Under the pieces are notes generated by a model, which saw only the letters and a program-made list of their open reading frames with translations, was not told the DNA's origin and made no database searches. Of a stretch of DNA of 64,000 nucleotides, positions 60,870 to 64,000 are shown piece by piece. The DNA is from Streptomyces jeddahensis (lineage in GTDB: Bacteria > Actinomycetota > Actinomycetes > Streptomycetales > Streptomycetaceae). The position numbers and the translations under genes were made by a program. Every line of letters begins with the position of its first letter. The stretch's first letter is position 1. The stretch is taken from NCBI RefSeq assembly GCF_001642995.1, contig NZ_LOHS01000107.1, positions 40,634 through 104,633 of the forward strand, in the 5' to 3' direction.

Positions 60870-61757
60870 GTGCAGACTCTGACTCTTGCGGCGCCGCCCT
60901 CGCTGCCTTCCGTTCTCGCCCGCGGTGCGCTGTTGTCCCCTCTCAAGCGGGGGGCACGGTCAAGTGGTGCGCCGGGTATGCGGCTCGTGCTGCCCGGCGT
61001 CCGGGTCGACGGGGCACGGCTCGCGGCGTACGAGCGGGTGTGTGGGTTCGCCGCCGGGAGGGATCAGGCCCTGCCGGTGACGTATCCGCACGTCCTCGGC
61101 TTTCCGCTCGCCATGCGGCTGATGGCGGCCCGTGACTTTCCGCTGCCGCTGCTCGGGCTCGTTCACACGTCGATCGAGATCGATCAGCGGCGCGCGCTCG
61201 GCCCGGCGGAGGAATACGAACTCGCCGTCTACCTCGACGACTTGGCCCCGCACCGGCGCGGCACCGAGGCGGTCATGGTGACCGAGGTGCGGGTGGGCGG
61301 TGAGGTCGTATGGGAGTCGCGGAGCAGGTATCTGGCCCGGCACAGGACCGGTGCCGCCGACGCTTCCGACGCTCCCCGCGACCGATCGGCGGAACCGGCG
61401 CGGAAGCCGCTGCCCGCCGTCGCCGAGTGGACGCTCGGCGGGGATGTCGGCCGCCGCTACGGCGCCGCTTCAGGGGACCGGAACCCCATCCATCTGTACC
61501 CGCTCACCGCCCGCCTGTTCGGCTTTCCCCGGGCCATCGCCCACGGCATGTGGACCGTCGCGCGGTGCCTCGCTCAGCACGGCGTTCCCCAGGCGGCCCG
61601 GATCCACGCGGAGTTCAAGGCTCCGGTGCTGCTGCCCGGCACCGTGACCTACGCCGCCGAGGGATCCGCCTTCGAGCTGCGCGGTGGCGGGCACGGGGCC
61701 GGCGAGGACCGGATCCATGTCACGGGCGAGGTGCTGGCCCTGGACGGCCCGAGCTGA
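60870..61757 (+). CDS. MaoC-family (R)-specific enoyl-CoA hydratase (HtdX-like)
   Basis: A 295-residue double hot-dog protein. The second domain has the hydratase-2 signature YGAASGDRNPIHLYPLTARL followed by FGFPRAIAHGMW (Asp/His catalytic pair). It hydrates trans-2-enoyl-CoA to (R)-3-hydroxyacyl-CoA. GTG 60870 has AAGGAG nine bases upstream. It lies 47 bases after the FabG4 gene on the same strand: an operon that, with the divergent thiolase, forms an alternative beta-oxidation or fatty-acid elongation set. In M. tuberculosis the equivalent trio is htdX-fabG4-fadA2. Confidence 0.88.
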   Translation: MQTLTLAAPPSLPSVLARGALLSPLKRGARSSGAPGMRLVLPGVRVDGARLAAYERVCGFAAGRDQALPVTYPHVLGFPLAMRLMAARDFPLPLLGLVHTSIEIDQRRALGPAEEYELAVYLDDLAPHRRGTEAVMVTEVRVGGEVVWESRSRYLARHRTGAADASDAPRDRSAEPARKPLPAVAEWTLGGDVGRRYGAASGDRNPIHLYPLTARLFGFPRAIAHGMWTVARCLAQHGVPQAARIHAEFKAPVLLPGTVTYAAEGSAFELRGGGHGAGEDRIHVTGEVLALDGPS

Positions 61758-61801
61758 GGTTCGAGCAAGGCCCGCGGGTCAGGCTGAAGCCGAAACACGG
61801 C

Positions 61802-62494
61802 TCAGGCGGAAGCCGAAACAGGGGCGGGAGCAGGAGCCTGGACCTGAGCGGATCCTCCCGGCGGGGACCACGCACGCCCCTCCATGAGGCCGCCCAGTCC
61901 CTCCCATGCGAAGTTCATCAGGGTCGCCGCGGCCTGCTTCGCGGAGACGCCCGGTGTGGCGTTCGCCCACGCGGCGAGCGACTCGGCGGCTCCGACCAGG
62001 GCCTCGGCCAGGCCCGCGACCTCGCGTTCGGGCAGCGACGGATCACGGTGGGTCTCACGGGCGGCCACCGCGATCAACTGCGTGACGAGAGCGACGATTT
62101 CCTCCCGCATCGCGGCCGCCTCGGCCGCGAACGGCTCGCCGTGCGTACGCGCCTGGCGGTGCAGTACCGCCCAGCCGTCCGGGTTCTGCGCGGTGTGCGT
62201 GAAGAAGGCGCGCAGCCCTCCCCAGAGCCGTCGGTCGGCGGGGTCGTCGGGCCGCACCCCGGCGCGTACCGCCTCGATCATGGCCCGGGCCTCGCGGCGG
62301 ATGCAGGTGGTGAAGAGGTCTTCCTTGGAGTTCAGATACAGGTACACCAGCGGCTTGGAGACGCCCGCCAGGTCGGCGATCTCGTCCATGGAGGCGGCCT
62401 GGTACCCGCGCTGCCCGAAGATCTGCACGGCGGCGTCCAGCATCTGCTGCTCGCGCACGGCACGCGGCATCCGCTTGTTCTTCACAGCACCCAT
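61802..62494 (-). CDS. TetR/AcrR-family transcriptional regulator
   Basis: A 230-residue regulator. The N-terminal HTH is AREQQMLDAAVQIFGQRGYQ-type (VREQQMLDAAVQIFGQRGYQ) with AASMDEIADLAGVSKPLVYL and YLNSKEDLFTT, then an all-helical ligand domain (about 70-210). Convergent with the MaoC gene and probably the regulator of the fatty-acid block through the AGTAA palindromes at 59361-59388; ligand likely an acyl-CoA. ATG 62494 is taken; the more internal Met (residue 9) is also possible. The last 25 residues are Pro/Ala-rich and disordered. Confidence 0.88.
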   Translation of the reverse strand: MGAVKNKRMPRAVREQQMLDAAVQIFGQRGYQAASMDEIADLAGVSKPLVYLYLNSKEDLFTTCIRREARAMIEAVRAGVRPDDPADRRLWGGLRAFFTHTAQNPDGWAVLHRQARTHGEPFAAEAAAMREEIVALVTQLIAVAARETHRDPSLPEREVAGLAEALVGAAESLAAWANATPGVSAKQAAATLMNFAWEGLGGLMEGRAWSPPGGSAQVQAPAPAPVSASA

Positions 62495-62570
62495 ACGGCT
62501 TAGCGTACGGTCCGCTCCGGCGCCCGCGCCGGGGAGTCGGCGGCGTCGGGCACCGCGAGGAGTCGCGGGG

Positions 62571-62631
62571 GTTCATGGGTGGCGCAGTCACGGCAGTTCA
62601 TGGGTGGCTCTCACGGCAGTTCATGGGTGGC
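62571..62631. repeat. Three copies of GTTCATGGGTGGC across the MFS stop codon
   Basis: GTTCATGGGTGGC occurs at 62571, 62596 and 62619, with the intervening TCACGGCA also repeated (period 23-25). The third copy overlaps the MFS stop codon (62621-62623). Probably a slippage duplication that has extended the 3' untranslated sequence. Confidence 0.8.
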
Positions 62632-63868
62632 TCTGGACCGGTTCCGGCTCGTGCTGCGTCGGGTGGTCGTGCCGTGGGAGCAGGAGCGGGGTCGCCAGGA
62701 GGAGGAGACCGGCGATCGCGATCGCGGTACGCGGGCCGGTGATGCCGGCCAGCAGGCCCCACAGCCCTGTCATGGCCGCGGTGGCGGCCTTGCCGGTGGC
62801 CGACCACGCGGACAGGGTGCGGGTCACTCGGTCCGCGCCCGTCTGTTCGAGCCGGTAGGTGGCGAACACCGGGTTGAACACGCCCGCGCTGGTGATCAGC
62901 CCGAGTTCGACGACCATGACGAGCACCAGTCCTGCGACGCCGGGGCGGACGAAGGCCAGCCCGAGGGGCCAGCAGGCACGCAGGGTCCCGGCGGTGAGCA
63001 TGACCTTGTGCCGCCCGAAGCGCGCGACGAGCGGGCGGGCCAGTCGTGAGCCGATCAGACCGCCGAGGCAGGGCACGGCGAAGGCGAGGCCGTACTGCCA
63101 GGGGGCGAAGCCGAGGTCGCCGAGCATGAGGACGGCGAGCAGCGGCGCGGCGGCCATGATCAGGCTGTTGACCAAGATGGTGTTGAAGAACAGCGGGCGC
63201 AGCGCCGGGTCGCCCAGGATGTACCGCCACCCGTCGAGCAGGTCGCCGGCCCGGAACCGTGGCGGGGCACCGGTGCGTACGGGCCGCGGCTCCCGGCCGC
63301 CGATCGCACGGATCCCCAGTGCCGAGAGCAGGTAGCTGACCGCGTCGGCGACCACGGTCATCACCGGGCCGAACATTCCGACCGCGGCTCCGCCGAGCGG
63401 CGGTCCGAGCACGGTGGCGGTCCAGGTGGTGGCCTCGAACCGTCCGTTCGCGACAAGCAGGTCCTGCGGTCGTACGAGTGCCTTCAGGCAGGCGCCGCTC
63501 GCGGCGGTGAAGGTGATGTCGGCCGCGGCGACGATCACCGACACGACCAGGAGCTGGACGAAGCTGAGCCGGCCGAGCGCGAACGCGACGGGGACGCTCA
63601 TCAACACCGCGAACCGGATCAGATCCATCGCGACCATCACCGGCCGCTTACGGCGGAACTCCACCCACGGGCCGAGCGGCACCGACACCGCCGCCCCCAC
63701 CGCCAGGCCCGCGGCGGCCAGCAACGACACCTCCGTCGGCCCGGCATGCAGCACAAGGATCGCAATCAGGGGGAACGCGTCGAACGCGAGCCTCGTCCCA
63801 AGTGTGCTGACCGCATAGGCCGCCCACAGCCACCCGAACTGCCGCCCGAGCGACCGCCTAGCCGGCAT
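62621..63868 (-). CDS. MFS transporter (12-TM type)
   Basis: A 415-residue membrane protein with about 12 hydrophobic segments. The N terminus MPARRSLGRQFGWLWAAYAV, VEFRRKRPVMVAMDLIRF (motif-A-like loop) and YAVSTLGTRLAFDAFPLIAI place it with MFS permeases of the macrolide-efflux/enterobactin-exporter type. Substrate unknown. ATG 63868 follows GGGGGG by about eight bases; in-frame GTG/ATG further up is less likely. Same strand as the TetR gene, 126 bases upstream of it, with the repeats in between. Confidence 0.85.
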   Translation of the reverse strand: MPARRSLGRQFGWLWAAYAVSTLGTRLAFDAFPLIAILVLHAGPTEVSLLAAAGLAVGAAVSVPLGPWVEFRRKRPVMVAMDLIRFAVLMSVPVAFALGRLSFVQLLVVSVIVAAADITFTAASGACLKALVRPQDLLVANGRFEATTWTATVLGPPLGGAAVGMFGPVMTVVADAVSYLLSALGIRAIGGREPRPVRTGAPPRFRAGDLLDGWRYILGDPALRPLFFNTILVNSLIMAAAPLLAVLMLGDLGFAPWQYGLAFAVPCLGGLIGSRLARPLVARFGRHKVMLTAGTLRACWPLGLAFVRPGVAGLVLVMVVELGLITSAGVFNPVFATYRLEQTGADRVTRTLSAWSATGKAATAAMTGLWGLLAGITGPRTAIAIAGLLLLATPLLLPRHDHPTQHEPEPVQSHP

Positions 63869-63887
63869 ACGGAGCACCCCCCTCGCG

Positions 63888-63912
63888 CCCCGCGCCCTCA
63901 AGGGGCGCGGGG
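63888..63912. repeat. Hairpin and common Streptomyces intergenic element
   Basis: CCCCGCGCCC (63888-63897), loop TCAAG, GGGCGCGGGG (63903-63912), followed by AACTGCGCGCCCAGCCACG, a sequence context I know as a frequent Streptomyces intergenic motif. Lies upstream of the MFS gene; the window ends 88 bases later with no gene seen. Confidence 0.6.
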
Positions 63913-64000
63913 AACTGCGCGCCCAGCCACGACGGCGCCGCAGCTAACCGACGGCACATCCAGCGGAGCGCCTAGCCCTGGGTCTGCCCCTGGGCGCGGG

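Overview
The window is about 70% G+C, with GC-rich third codon positions, frequent GTG starts and Shine-Dalgarno-type ribosome sites. Gene content is that of a filamentous actinomycete, almost certainly Streptomyces or a close relative: KorAB 2-oxoglutarate:ferredoxin oxidoreductase, a complete 14-gene nuo operon, futalosine-route menaquinone genes (MqnA, MqnC), a TetR-linked FadD/thiolase/FabG4/MaoC block, and many small regulators and secreted proteins. No rRNA, tRNA, CRISPR array or intact mobile element was seen.

Layout. 1-1.3 kb: the tail of a NarL-type sensor kinase and its response regulator. 1.6-4.6 kb: korA-korB. 4.7-7.2 kb: HxlR regulator divergent from an NmrA-like reductase, then RarD. 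7.2-8.2 kb: a very small GntR regulator with two coupled small proteins. 8.4-11.3 kb: secreted amidase-domain protein, a transposase scar, and a divergent CGNR-regulator/VOC-protein pair whose two start codons lie in one palindrome. 11.4-14.6 kb: ABC exporter plus a LolA/RseB-like exported protein. 14.8-21.5 kb: long-chain polyprenyl diphosphate synthase, CocE/NonD hydrolase, a hypothetical protein, a sigma-70-family factor with a hydrophobic segment and long repeat tail, and a HAD phosphatase. 21.6-26.3 kb: MFS exporter divergent from a penicillin-acylase-family enzyme and a siderophore-type acetyltransferase, with an iron-box-like operator between them. 26.4-29.9 kb: fumarylacetoacetase and RecQ.

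30.2-46.3 kb: nuoA-N, transcribed right to left and almost fully translationally coupled, with a Rex-type operator upstream and a perfect stem-loop at the end. 47-51.3 kb: NlpC/P60 hydrolase, nucleotidyltransferase-fold protein, geranylgeranyl/menaquinone reductase family protein, GNAT and a PASTA protein. 51.3-55 kb: MenG, a degenerate amidohydrolase-like protein, MqnC and MqnA. 55.3 kb: a cold-shock protein with a structured leader. 56-62.5 kb: FadD-type ligase, thiolase, FabG4-type reductase, MaoC hydratase and a TetR regulator. 62.6-63.9 kb: an MFS transporter.

Functionally much of the window is respiration: KorAB feeds low-potential electrons from the TCA cycle, complex I reduces menaquinone, and genes for the quinone (prenyl chain, ring, methylation, side-chain saturation) flank the nuo operon. 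The most notable observations are the iron-box-linked acylase/acyltransferase/exporter locus, the apparently leaderless divergent CGNR/VOC pair, the metal-ligand-less amidohydrolase inside the menaquinone cluster, and the membrane-tethered sigma-like factor. All assignments come from reading the sequence and recalled family knowledge; no database search was run.
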